DNA of 64,000 bases, from positions 1,140,320 to 1,204,319 of the forward strand of contig VXBA01001515.1 in the NCBI GenBank assembly GCA_013399895.1. Direction: 5' to 3'. Source of the stretch: Serilophus lunatus. Its lineage: Eukaryota; Chordata; Aves; Passeriformes; Eurylaimidae. Below the pieces are notes generated by a model. The model was not told the origin of the DNA. It did no database searches and was given only the letters and a program-made list of their open reading frames with translations. The position numbers were made by a program, and so were the translations under genes. Shown in pieces: positions 13,066 to 24,300 of the stretch (positions are counted from its first letter, which is position 1; every line of letters starts with the position of its first letter).

Positions 13066-14384
13066 TAGGAAATACAGCACCTCAACTGAGAGCCAAGTAG
13101 CAATGAAGTTGCTTTCATCACACCTTGTCTTTTGTAATAGCATTATCATACAGGAAGTTTGTTGATTCTCTGTCTGTGAAAGAGTATCCATCTTGAAAGT
13201 ATTTCAAGGATGCTTTGATATAGAAAGGATTGGAATAAGGTTTTTTAAATTCAAGCAATGAAGCCCACTTTTAGGCACCCTGGTTTTCAGAGCTCCCAGG
13301 ACCTCAGAAACACTCATCCTTGCTGAAAATGTGCAAATAAGCTCAGTGCTAGTTGTTTCCACTGAGTTGCTTTTTGGTTAATCTGCTGTGGGGAAATGTG
13401 GCAGGTTTTTGAGGACAGTGACTGTGATCATTGAAGAAAAGTGCAGGGAGGAGTGTTAAGGACAGTGACTGTAGACAATTTCTCTCTGTGTTACTGTTTA
13501 CATTCTGGTCATTTTATGTCAAAATCTGGACTTCTGAAACTTGTTGTATTAATGTGTCCATGCAGATTTCCTGTTCCCAGACTAGTTTGCCATTTTCATA
13601 GCAGTTGAAATAATGTCAGAGAGAATTAACTTTCCTTTTTCACAGGCAAGCCTTGCATTTCTCAGTCTTATAAAAGATGAGAAGGGAAGGAGGAAACAAA
13701 ACAAACTATGGTGTTTCTCTTTTATGGAACTCTTAATTGTTCTCCAGCTCCTTACTCCCACCTCAGTCCTAGTGCTTTGCTTCTGTAGCTGCTTTGCACA
13801 GCTGGTATTCGTGCAGTCAGTGGTGCCAGGGAAGAACAACCCCTTGAATACAAACATGCTTAAACCCACATCCTTCCACTGTACTGAAAGCAGAAGGGAG
13901 TGGCTGAGGCCAAAATTACCTTGATTTTCCAAAATTTCTTCCACAATTACAAAGCTAGGTGGCAGAGTCTCTCCTAGTGAATATCAGCCCTAAAATGGTG
14001 GAAAGAACAGAAACTAGAAGGGGCATTGAGTGAAATCTAGTGGTGAGCTGTCACCCCCTTGTTTCCTGTCAGCAAGCCAAGCAGAGCAGGAGTGTCCTGT
14101 GACGGGACACGGGACTGAGGCAGCGCTGGCCTCGTGTTCTCTCAGCAGTTTGTTGTTGAATGTTTTGTGTTAACTGCAAACCAAGTTATTTTTGCCTTAC
14201 AGAAAGCAACCAAAAATCATGAGATGGATGAATAATTGGCTAAGGGTCTCTATACAGCTCATGGGAGTGAACTTGCAGTAGCAGCCGTACAACAGTTTTG
14301 GGGTTTTTTTTTCAGTCTTGTTTTTAAAAGTAATTTGATTTCATGGCTTTCTGTAGAATATTGTAATAATTCTGCTGTAAATAC

Positions 14385-14390
14385 AATAAA
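14385..14390 (+). promoter_or_regulatory. candidate SLK poly(A) signal AATAAA (distal)
   Basis: AATAAA followed about 25 bases later by a GT-rich tract (GGCCTTTGTTTTGTTGATGG). It is the last good + strand signal before the likely 3' end of the opposing COL17A1 gene. Confidence 0.5.
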
Positions 14391-14507
14391 ATCACAGTTT
14401 GCTGAGATGGCCTTTGTTTTGTTGATGGAAAACTTGCATGAAATACAAGTGGTGTTTGAGTGAAGGGTACAATTAAGGATTTTTGGAATAACTGAGTGTA
14501 AAAAGTA

Positions 14508-14513
14508 TTTAAT
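14508..14513 (-). promoter_or_regulatory. second candidate COL17A1 poly(A) signal ATTAAA
   Basis: Another ATTAAA on the coding strand, about 780 bases past the stop. If used, COL17A1 transcripts would end about 100 bases from the distal SLK signal. Confidence 0.35.
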
Positions 14514-14636
14514 GTGCCATTGTATTTTACCGTTGTACTTCAGACCCCTCTCAGGTGCCTCACCCTGCCCCCCAACACAATCTGCAAACAGAGAAGGGTG
14601 ATTCTGTATAGTTCAGGGATGGGGTAAAAAACACAC

Positions 14637-14642
14637 TTTAAT
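14637..14642 (-). promoter_or_regulatory. candidate COL17A1 poly(A) signal ATTAAA
   Basis: TTTAAT on the + strand reads ATTAAA on the coding strand, about 650 bases past the COL17A1 stop. No canonical AATAAA occurs on this strand between 14460 and 15287. Confidence 0.35.
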
Positions 14643-15287
14643 GGGGCTGTTTACATTAAAATTCTTTTTCCTCAGTGTTTAGAAAACCAGAAAGAAATAC
14701 AAAAATATTTTTAAAAAGATAAACAAATTACATTTAAAAGTGCTTTGGTTTGGTCCCTGTGTGTGTCCTGTCTGTGTCACGTGCTGACCCAGGCTCCCTG
14801 CAAAGCAGGAGCACTGTGTGCCCCGTTGATGGCTGGTGACAGGGTGTCCAAGGAGCTGGGCTCAGGCCTTGTGTCCTCTGGGCTACATCTGATCCCTGAC
14901 AAAGCACATGTTTGGTGGGGGTGGGACCGCTTTCTTTTTTAATTTTTGCTGGATAATTGGCTACTTGTTAAAAAAAAACCCAACAGGTTTTTACCTTTCT
15001 GGACTAGGTGAGACAGGAAGCCCTTGTCCACCCAAAAAACCTGGGATAGCAGCCTGGGGGCTTGAGAGCACAAAGCCAAGTATCAGTAACAGGAGCAAAC
15101 ACCCACATTGGGGCCATGCTGGACATGTACAATAGACATTCAGATCTCTGCAGCAACAGTGAGCTATCAAGTCTAAGGGGTCAGCTGAGCGAGGACATTT
15201 GAGAATTAAGGCAGTGTGAAAACTCCGGCTAATTCCCTACAGGCTGCTGGGATTGCTGCCCTGTGCAGAACTGAGCTGCCTCTTTCC

Positions 15288-15337
15288 TTAAACCCCAACA
15301 CTTCTTCGCTTTCTTCTGCCAACATACACTTGTTCAC
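15288..15337 (-). CDS. COL17A1: COL17A1 coding exon 56 (residues 1491-1506) with stop codon
   Basis: Encodes GEQVYVGRRKRRSVGV and TAA (15290-15288). The human C-terminus is VYAGRRRRRSIAVKP, so the polybasic end is conserved and the bird form is two residues shorter. Acceptor GTCCCCAG. Confidence 0.96.
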
Positions 15338-18300
15338 CTGGGGACAAGCAAGTAAAAAGGAGAGTTATTTGAAAAGTTCATGTAAGAAGACAAAGGATCC
15401 AAAACAAAAAAGTGGGGCTGTGTGTGTTTTCCAGCCATTCCCAGTGATGGGCTGGTGCCTGGGGAATCCTCCACTCCCTGACAGGCGAGCCCTGCTCTCC
15501 TAAGGATGGCAGGTATTCATACCTTTCTCCCCCTTCTCTCCTCTTGGTCCTCTCTGCCCGTGTCGTCCTGGTGGGCCCATCGGCCCAGGGTCACCTAAAG
15601 GAATGAGAAGACCAAGTTTGCCCTTGAGCACAAGTGGCTCATGGACAGGGACAGGCCAGGGAGTCAGGACAATGTTTTTGCTGAGATCCTGAAGGTGCCA
15701 CCTTCACTGTGGGAAGGTGTGACCTCGAGCAGCACTGTGCTGACTCCCTCTGTGGTCACAGTGCTGCTTCCTGAGCCTCATAGGGCTTAAGAGGGAAAGG
15801 ATGGCAAGCCTTACCTTTGGGTCCAGGATAACCCCTCTCCCCCTTTTCACCGGGTGGCCCCTGGATGGCACCATATGCTGGAGAGGGAAATGAAGAAGAG
15901 GATGAATGAGTGGGATAAACCGCTGTGCATTCCCAGAGAACCAGTGGGTCACACTGGAAGGACATTTCTCTCAGTTGGGTGGGATGAGACTGACAGTTAA
16001 GTTTTTCAAAACTGGTTTTGGTCCCAACAAAGTTCTAGGGACAAGCTGTGGTGTCGTTTCACCAGCATCACTCTGCCTGCCACCCTCTGGGTGTGTTGGC
16101 TGCAGCTGGACCATGCCCAGGGCAGGTATCTGAGAGCAGAGTGAGCAGCTGACTCATGTTGCATGTGTGCCAGCCCAGCCAAGTTAAAATGGGCCACAGG
16201 GTTTGTAAGCATGGAGGCTTTCAGGGTTTGGGATGAGTTTCCTATAAATTGAGGGAAAAACTGAAGTCCTTCCTAATACTAAGACTGCACCTCCCTAGCA
16301 AGAGAAGGAGAGGGAAAGACCATCCACCTCTAACTGTGCACCTTGATTTTTGCAGTGTGCAAAGGTGAAAATATCACTAGGTCTGTGAGGGGTTGGGGAG
16401 GCCTCACATGCACGAGCCAGAAATGCCAAGTCAGTATGTCACTTACTTCTAAAGAAGTCCATGAGATCCTGGGTGACATTGCCATAGGCTGCAAAGACCT
16501 TGCTGACACCAGGGGGACCAGGAGGGCCTGGGGGACCTGCAGGTCCTTGTGCAGCGTAAGACATCAGGTCCTGGAGAATACCTTGGCCTGAGGAATTAAA
16601 GAAGTCATTTGAAAGGAACCCTGGGAGAATAGTGGCAGGATGCTGAGACAGGAAGGGGTAAGGGAGAGCTTGTAGGCATCAGGAAGGGGAGGGAAGTGAC
16701 CAGCATGATACTAGGCACAGGGAGTTAGGAGCTGTAAGCTGGGACAGGGACATTCAGAACAAACACACATTCCACTTACTCTGTAGGCTCTCTGACACAC
16801 GGAGTGCCAGCTCATTGTAATCCAGGGAACCAGTGAAGGAGTTGCTGTAGGATCTGCTCGAACCTGCTGATCTGCTGTGGGATCCCTCCTCCATTAGCAA
16901 CCCATCAAAAGTCCCATCGCTGCCCATGGAGGCATCGTAAGCACCATCACTGCCCGCCGAGGCATGGTAAGAGGACATGCTGCTCATGGAGCTGCCATAT
17001 GAGCTGCCTGTGCCCAGTGATCCCCCATGGGAGCCCTCAGCACCAAGGGATCCTCCATGCAAGCGCTCCGAAGTCCGTGACCCGTGGTACGATGAAGACG
17101 CAGAGCCAGACACCAAGCCACTGTCTCCTTTGGGGCCTCGTGGTCCCCGTGGCCCAGGGGGCCCAGGCGGCCCTGAGATGTAGCTTCGAACCTCATCACC
17201 TGCACAAGACAAGAGAGGAACTTCAGGGACACTGGGCTTGGCAGACATCCTGTGCTACCACCTGAAGGGAGTGTGAAATTCTGTCCCACCAACCCTCATC
17301 CAGTGCCATGTCCTAGGCAGCAGGTAGGTATTACAGTCTTGAGCTCTACAGATGGCATGAAACCCTCCTTCTCATCCCTCCCACAATTTTGTGTGCCCCA
17401 TTTTGGGAACATGGCTACTGATTTTGCTTCTCTCAGGCCAATTTTAGCAACTCTGCCAAAACAGCCATTCCATGACCACTCTCCCAAAAGTGAGGGGAAG
17501 CCCATGTTTTTGAAAGACTGCCCTGGATGACTTGGCAAGATGAACTCAGACTAATGCAGCTTCACTGCTGGCTCAGTGCTGCCTTCCAACTTCTGCATCA
17601 TCCATTGCTCTGTGGGCAGGTGCTTGTCAAAGAAAATGCTTTTCCCACGGCAAAACTCTGCTGGTGACCTTAGCAGGTGACTCACTGTTCAGCACAGCCC
17701 AATTGTAACCACCCAGTGCCTGTCCCTGTTGTCTCACAACACAGAATTTGGCCGGATGGTTGGACTGAGAGGACACAAGTCTAAAAGCAGCACAGTCCTG
17801 TGTAGACCTTGCTGTACAGGTAAGGTGTTGCTGCAGCCCCAGTCCAGGGAAAGCTGCTACAGGAATGCCTCAGCTGTGTCAGAGCCAGCAGAGTACAGGA
17901 AGCAAAGCATGGCTTGGGATGTGTGCAGGGGGGATGGATGGTTCCCTTACTCTTCAGGTACTGGATCAGCTCGCTTCTGAACTCGTCACTGTGGGTAATA
18001 TCAGCATAGGACAGGAGGCCAGTTCCTGAGAAGCCTGGTGGTCCTGGAGGGCCAGGAGGGCCAGGTGGGCCCTGGACACCAGAAAGGGAAGAGTATCCCA
18101 CACCTTGAGAGAGAGGAAGAATTATTTGCCATCAGTGAGAGGACTAGGAAATCGCACATCTGACGATCTTGAAAGTTTAAAAGCTCCAACCCCAACTTTC
18201 ATCCCTTCACAGATGTTATAGATGAGATTATTTTCTTTAAAGTGACCTTGTTTCCAGTAGGCAATTAGACCTCTGGTAATCTAAATCTCAGTCTCCCCAG

Positions 18301-21300
18301 CACTTACAAACAGAATCTCCCTGCAAGCTATGAGAAATACAAGTGCTTTACTTTGTAGGTAGGCAGAGATGTCCTCCAGAGAGGTGCCTGGTGATCCAGG
18401 GATTCCTGGAGGTCCTGGAGGCCCTGCAGGACCAGGAGGCCCAACAAGACCACTAAATTCAGAGTCTGTAAGACACAAGGGAAGAAAAGTCACCCAAACA
18501 ACCACAATCCCAATATTCCTCAGCAATAAAGGCAATGCCAGATACAGCCAAGTATAAGGTTCTTTTTACTCTCCGGCACTTCTGGTGCAGCTTCCTGGCA
18601 CCCCTCACTTCCCTGCATGTAGACATCACATTTGAAAGTCAGGAGGCTCCAAAGAGAGTAGACGTTTTTAAAATACACTTTCAAAAAGCAGCATAAGAAA
18701 TTATGCCTTTGTGCTGCAGAGTTTGTATTTGACAAAGGGCTCCTCCATGCCCATGTCCAAGACAACCTCACTGCAGCTGCTTCCTCACCACAAGAGCACA
18801 GTGATCTGGCTGCAGCCCCTCGTGGTGTGAGCTGGTCCTGGAAGAGCCCAGAGTTCTGCAGTGCTGCTAAGGACAAGGGGCCCTCAGAGTTTATTTATAG
18901 AGGGTTATCAGTTATGATGGGCAAAAGGAGAAATTCTGTGACTGAGACTGTAAAATAAGATCCTGGTTTCATGTAGCGACCCACGTCAGGAGAGTAAGGA
19001 AGTTCACTTACTTCGCAGGTACGCTGTCAGGTCACTGTAAGATATCCCAGGTGTCCCTGGGGGCCCAGGTGGTCCAGGGAGCCCAATGCTCATTCCAGAA
19101 CCTGCAAAACCAAACAGATCCATGTTATCAGAACACTGTGAACAGACAGGCTGCACAACTTGTTCACAGGCATTGCAGGAGGGATTCCTGCAGCGTGGAG
19201 TGTTCCCATCAGCAGATTATGCTGGGAACCAGAGCTCAAGCCTTGTTCTGGACTTGGAGTTAGTGCCTGCCCTGTCAATCCCAACACAAGGACACTTGTA
19301 GACAGGCAGGCAGCAGCAAAAGCTCTGCACCCTCATGAACCCATGACATGGTAAGGGCATCCTCAGACTTGCAGCTCAGCTGTGACCCACAGGCTGATGC
19401 CTGTGCTGTTCTCCCTCTGACTGCAGCTCTGGTCAACACTGCGGTTTGTGACTCGCTCTAAAAAAATGTCCTTGCTGGCAAAATGTAGCTGTCCTGCTTG
19501 AGCTGTTGGGGAGCTGGCATAAAACTACAGTTTCCTACGTCCAGAGCCAAAAAAGGAAATTCCCTCTATCTTAAGAGAAGTCCACTAGTGAGATCTGGTC
19601 TCCAAGGGCAGTTCAGAGACCGAACATGGACCAGGCTGTGATTTTAAGCAGATAGTTGCAAGCTACCAGGATTAGGCATTTTAGCACTGCTGCTGGGGAT
19701 GCTCCAGGTCCCCTCTGTCCAATTTTTCTCATAGGCCGTATCTCTCCTATACAGATGGGAAAAGGAAGCAGAGACATGGAATTTGTATTGACTAACTTTA
19801 AACTTCCAAAAGTTTGTTGCCTGAGCTGCCTTAACACAAAGTGGGCACAGACCAACTCTTTCACAGGGAGATATATCCTGGTCACAGAACCAGTAACAAA
19901 AGGGTTATAAAATGCATTTAAAGGTGTTGATGGGACTTCTAAGACGGCCAATATGAAATTATGTTTCTAAGCTCAATTTTTAACAAAGCAAAATCTCATT
20001 CTTATAGTCTGTGGGTTGTATCTTCACTACAGGGTATCTTTGTTTTCTTCCAAGTCTCTCACAGTCCCTGTGAGGAGGTTACTATACACGGGAATTCACA
20101 CAGTTGACACGGGAATTGTTTTCACTGACTGATAGCATCAGCTTTCTGTCTTGCTCCCAAAGGAACAGAGGGAAACACACACTAATAGACCATTACTTGT
20201 CAAGTAGCTGATAAAGCGCCTCGTCAGCTCATCGTAATCCAGTGACAGAGCCGTGCCTTCTCCCCCTGGACCCGGAGGTCCAATCAGGTACTGACGAATT
20301 TCTTCTCCTAGAAATGATAAAATGCACCTTTTAAGGCCATCCAGCTGTTGCACGCACACCAGGTGTGAGCAGTTCCCAGCCCATGAGCTGAGCCCCCCAC
20401 CACTAGAGAGACAATCAAAACCTATGGACGCAAAGCTTCCTTCCCCATCTTTTTTTCTGAGTATGACCTCTCCCATGTATGGTGCTAGAAACATTTGTGA
20501 CAGGGATGGAAATCTCCTACAAGGGAGGAGGATGACAATTTGGATTGCTAAAGGGACCTTCTTGTGTTTTGTTTCTTCAGGACACCCTGGATAACACCAT
20601 GGGTAAAAGGGAGTAAAAAGCAGCTCAGCTGGGAAAGATCATGTTGAGCTCTGTAGCCATTTGGAGAGCAGTGCTGGCCAGCATCATCAATACCTTCAGG
20701 CACAGCAAAATGAGGGTTTATCTTTCAGCCCTCAGTAGCTGTGTGTAGAAAAGAATAGAGAGCTGGGGATCTTCCTTGCCTTAGAAACAACATAGCAAGG
20801 CCTTGGGGTGGGCAGAAAGGAATGGAGGGAACCCTAAAACAGTGAGGGAACTGGAAAGTAGAAGACTACGGTTTAGTGGGAGGGAGACTGGGAGAAATTG
20901 TGGGGAATTCCTGAAAAGGAAGGATGTAGGCAGATACCACCAAGATAGCCAAGAAGGGGAGAGAGTGAGAAACTGCAGTTACAGCAGTGGGTATGAAAAG
21001 CAAAAGGGTAAGAAAGGTAAGGGAACTTCTGGAAAGCAGTACAAGACATATAAATCTGTCTCCAAAGATCGTGTAAGGAGACATCACAGGTTGCTCAGCA
21101 GCACCTATCGCAGCCCTTTGCCCTCATACACAGCTGCAGAAAACTCCAGTTAGAGACAGGAGACCAGAAGGGGAAAATGGATCTCCAAGATGATGGGATG
21201 CTTTACCCACAATCCCATCTTTCCCGTGATGGTCACTTACTCTGCAGCAGGTTCAGGAGCTCTTGGTACAAAATGGATGTAGTTGACACTGAGCTGGCAA

Positions 21301-24300
21301 ATGAGTCATAGTGACCTGAAGAGCCTGTGGGAATTAAAAGGTTTTACATCAGCCAGGATGAGACAGAAGGTGAAGAGTGTTCAGGAAGGGACAAAGAAAA
21401 GCTGAATTAATCCAATTTAACTGATAGAATGAGCTTCTCATGCCCCCAGCTATGAATCAGTTGCTGTCTCACACATCCTGGTTGTTTCCATATCTGTGTA
21501 GTCTGTGCTCTTCTGATGGAGATTCCAGTCTACTTCCAAAAGCTCTGGGAATTTCATCTGCTTTAGGAGGGCACTAATTATACAAAACAACTCTAGAATA
21601 CTTGAGACCATATATACTAAATAGAGCCACCTCCTTTTAGGTCTTGGGCTCTAACAGCAAATGTTTAAATGTGATACTTCTTAAGCAGCAGCAGCTGTTA
21701 GTTAATACAACATTGAAAACAGGACGAGGCCCAGAGGGCCCCTCAGCTGTGTGGAACCCTGGGCCAAGACTACTGAAGATGAACCACCAGGTCAGCAGAA
21801 CTCCAAGAGGTTGGGGTACTGCTATTTAAAGACTGTTCCTTCTCCTCTGGTCCTCACCTCCTAAGTGCTGCACAAGCTCAGTTGAGAGCATGACTCAGTA
21901 CAGAGTTACCAGCATGGTGCTTACTTGTCATATAGCTCATAACCCGAGTAGCCAGCTCTGCATAATCCAAGGTCATCCCATCCGCAGTGGTGATAATTCC
22001 AGGTGGGCCTGGAGGGCCTGGAGGGCCTTGGGCACCAGTCAAATAATGTCTTACGTTGTCACCTAGGTAGGAAGCCCAAGACATGCCCATGTCACTAAGA
22101 GGGAAGACTGACCATATGTACAATCACCGGACCCTCTTCCCCTGGCAAAGAGCAGGACAAGAGAAGGATGGTTCTGCAGAGGCCACAGTGAGCAACAGCA
22201 CTTCACAGTACTCAACAGAAATGAGCCCAGAAGAGTAGGGCTAATATTTCTTAGGGGGGGACAAGGGTTCAGGGAGCAAAAGGGCAAAAAAAATTTTTCA
22301 TTATACTCACTCTTCAAGTAATCAGTGATATACTGCTGAATCTCTTGAGATGAACTTCCACCTGGGCCAGGAGGACCAGGTGGCCCAGGAGGTCCTGGTG
22401 GTCCCTGAATTTGTCTGGATCCACCTACAGAAAGCATTATAAGGAGAAGGAGTCATTGTGGCATGGTTGCTTTAGACCAAGTGATACCAAAGTGTACTTG
22501 GATAAAGCCCTTCCCACATGCCTGGAATGGCAGTAGAATGTTTTCAATTAATTATAATTAATTCTATTTTATAATTCAGCCCACACAGCTCTGTAGGGCT
22601 GAGTCCAGAGACCTTCCTGGCTTTATATGGGCAGATCTGGTCAGTTTGTGCACCAGAGTGCAACACTGTGTAGAATACAGATGGAGATTATAAAGCACTC
22701 AAGCTCATTAGTCTAACCTCACTGCCCTGCTGCTCCCAATCCCAGTCAGCCTGGGCACCACCAGTTCAAGAACCTGCTCACACAGAGAAAAAACTTTGAC
22801 TCAAATGATTCCCAGTAAGCTGGAAAAAAGAAAACTGGCAATTCTTAAATTGTTTGATTTAAGGCAATTTGTTCAAAAAGAGGTTTTGAACACAAATCCT
22901 ACCAGCATTAGGTTGGCACCCATACTGGTCATACTCAAAGGAGATTTTTCAAAGTTTCCACCAGGATGTCAGCATTCCTTGTTAATATTACAGCAATGAT
23001 GGACTGGCTTCTTACCTTGAGATGTTCCTGGGATGCCAGGAGCTCCTGGGACACCTGCATCACCTGGGAAAAAGAAGGAGGGAGACAAACAATTGTAATG
23101 GGTATCACTTCATGTTGCATAACTTGGTTGTGTAAAACAGTTGAGCTAAAAGTTGCCAGAGAAGCACCTATGCAGCCCTTGTAATAACTGTCTTGAATTA
23201 ACATCCTGTTGGGGTTAAGAATAAGAAAGATGCCACAGCAGCTTTCCTGAGCCGTCTGTGACCTGACCAAGTACCTTGTGCTCAGAGCACTTCTAGTGCC
23301 ATAGTCCTGTTCTGTCTGAAAAGGCAGGAGTGAGCACAGCTATAGTTTCCAAAGGACCAGCCTGTTTCGTCCTTTAGTCTCAACCACCCTTGGCTGTTTG
23401 AGGCCAACAGCAAAGAAAAAAAGATTTTTAACTTCACCTTTTGGTCCAGGTGGTCCTGGCGGGCCTGGGGGTCCCTGTATGGTGACTCTTTCACCTGCCA
23501 ATTGAAGAAACAGAGTCAGAGATTCACAAGAAGAGTGTGTGGAAAAAATCCTGGCTCCACTGAAACCAAGGTAGAATCAATAGAGCAGGATTTTGCCCCT
23601 GGTTTCAGCCTAGGGACAGTGAATTCAAAAGAGGAAAAGGGGCACACACTGACCATGGGAGTGGAATGCTGAAAGGCCAGGTTCACCTGGTTCTCCTGTG
23701 TGGGACACAGAAATTGAGAAGCAGTTTTATACCCAGGCAAACTACCCTGAACTCCACTGATACCTTCTGGAAGCCTCCTTACCTGTGAGTCCTCGTGGAC
23801 CTCGTTCACCTGTGAACAGGGGAGCAGTGTTAGCATTTGCTTTATTCTGAGCTGCAACATCCCAGCCCCACACTGCAGCATTATCATCTTGGCCTTTAAT
23901 TTGCAGGGGAGAAATGGGCAAAAGGAGCAGGTCCCATGTGTTCCTTCTGAAAGCTGATTTACACTTCACAGGGCCACCTCCTTGTACTGACTTAGTCGAC
24001 AGAGTGGACTAAGAAAAAAAGACTTTTCCCTTTTGATGGCAAATCTGAAGCTCTGTATGCTCTTGAATATAATGATTTAAAGAGTTGGGATGGGAATACA
24101 GCAATTGCCTTCACACCAGTACTGGAGATATTTCTCCAACAGAGACAGACTTGTTTTATGGCAGACAGGAGTCCTACTTAATGACAAGCAGCCACAGAAA
24201 GTCAGGATGCTTCCTGCTCTCAAGCCTTCTTTTCCTTTTTTTTCAGCCTAAGGTGCTGAGATCCATCTAGCAACTTGGTGAGGCAGCAGGATATACCCAC

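Larger units (their letters stand above)
9324..14420 (+). other. SLK: SLK 3' UTR (extent inferred)
   Basis: No coding frame is supportable here. The region begins after the SLK stop and is AT-rich with several AATAAA hexamers. SLK transcripts in other vertebrates have a multi-kilobase 3' UTR, so the 5 kb reach to the 14385 signal is plausible but inferred. A CR1 fragment at 11451-11550 would lie inside the longest form. Confidence 0.55.
14500..15287 (-). other. COL17A1: COL17A1 3' UTR (extent inferred)
   Basis: Non-coding sequence downstream of the COL17A1 stop on the minus strand, up to the ATTAAA candidates. The far end is inferred. Confidence 0.5.

Noticed and set aside
16977..17265. Open frames on the + strand opposite COL17A1 exon 52
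   Set aside because: Antisense shadows of Gly/Pro/Ser-biased codons; no independent start or splice evidence.
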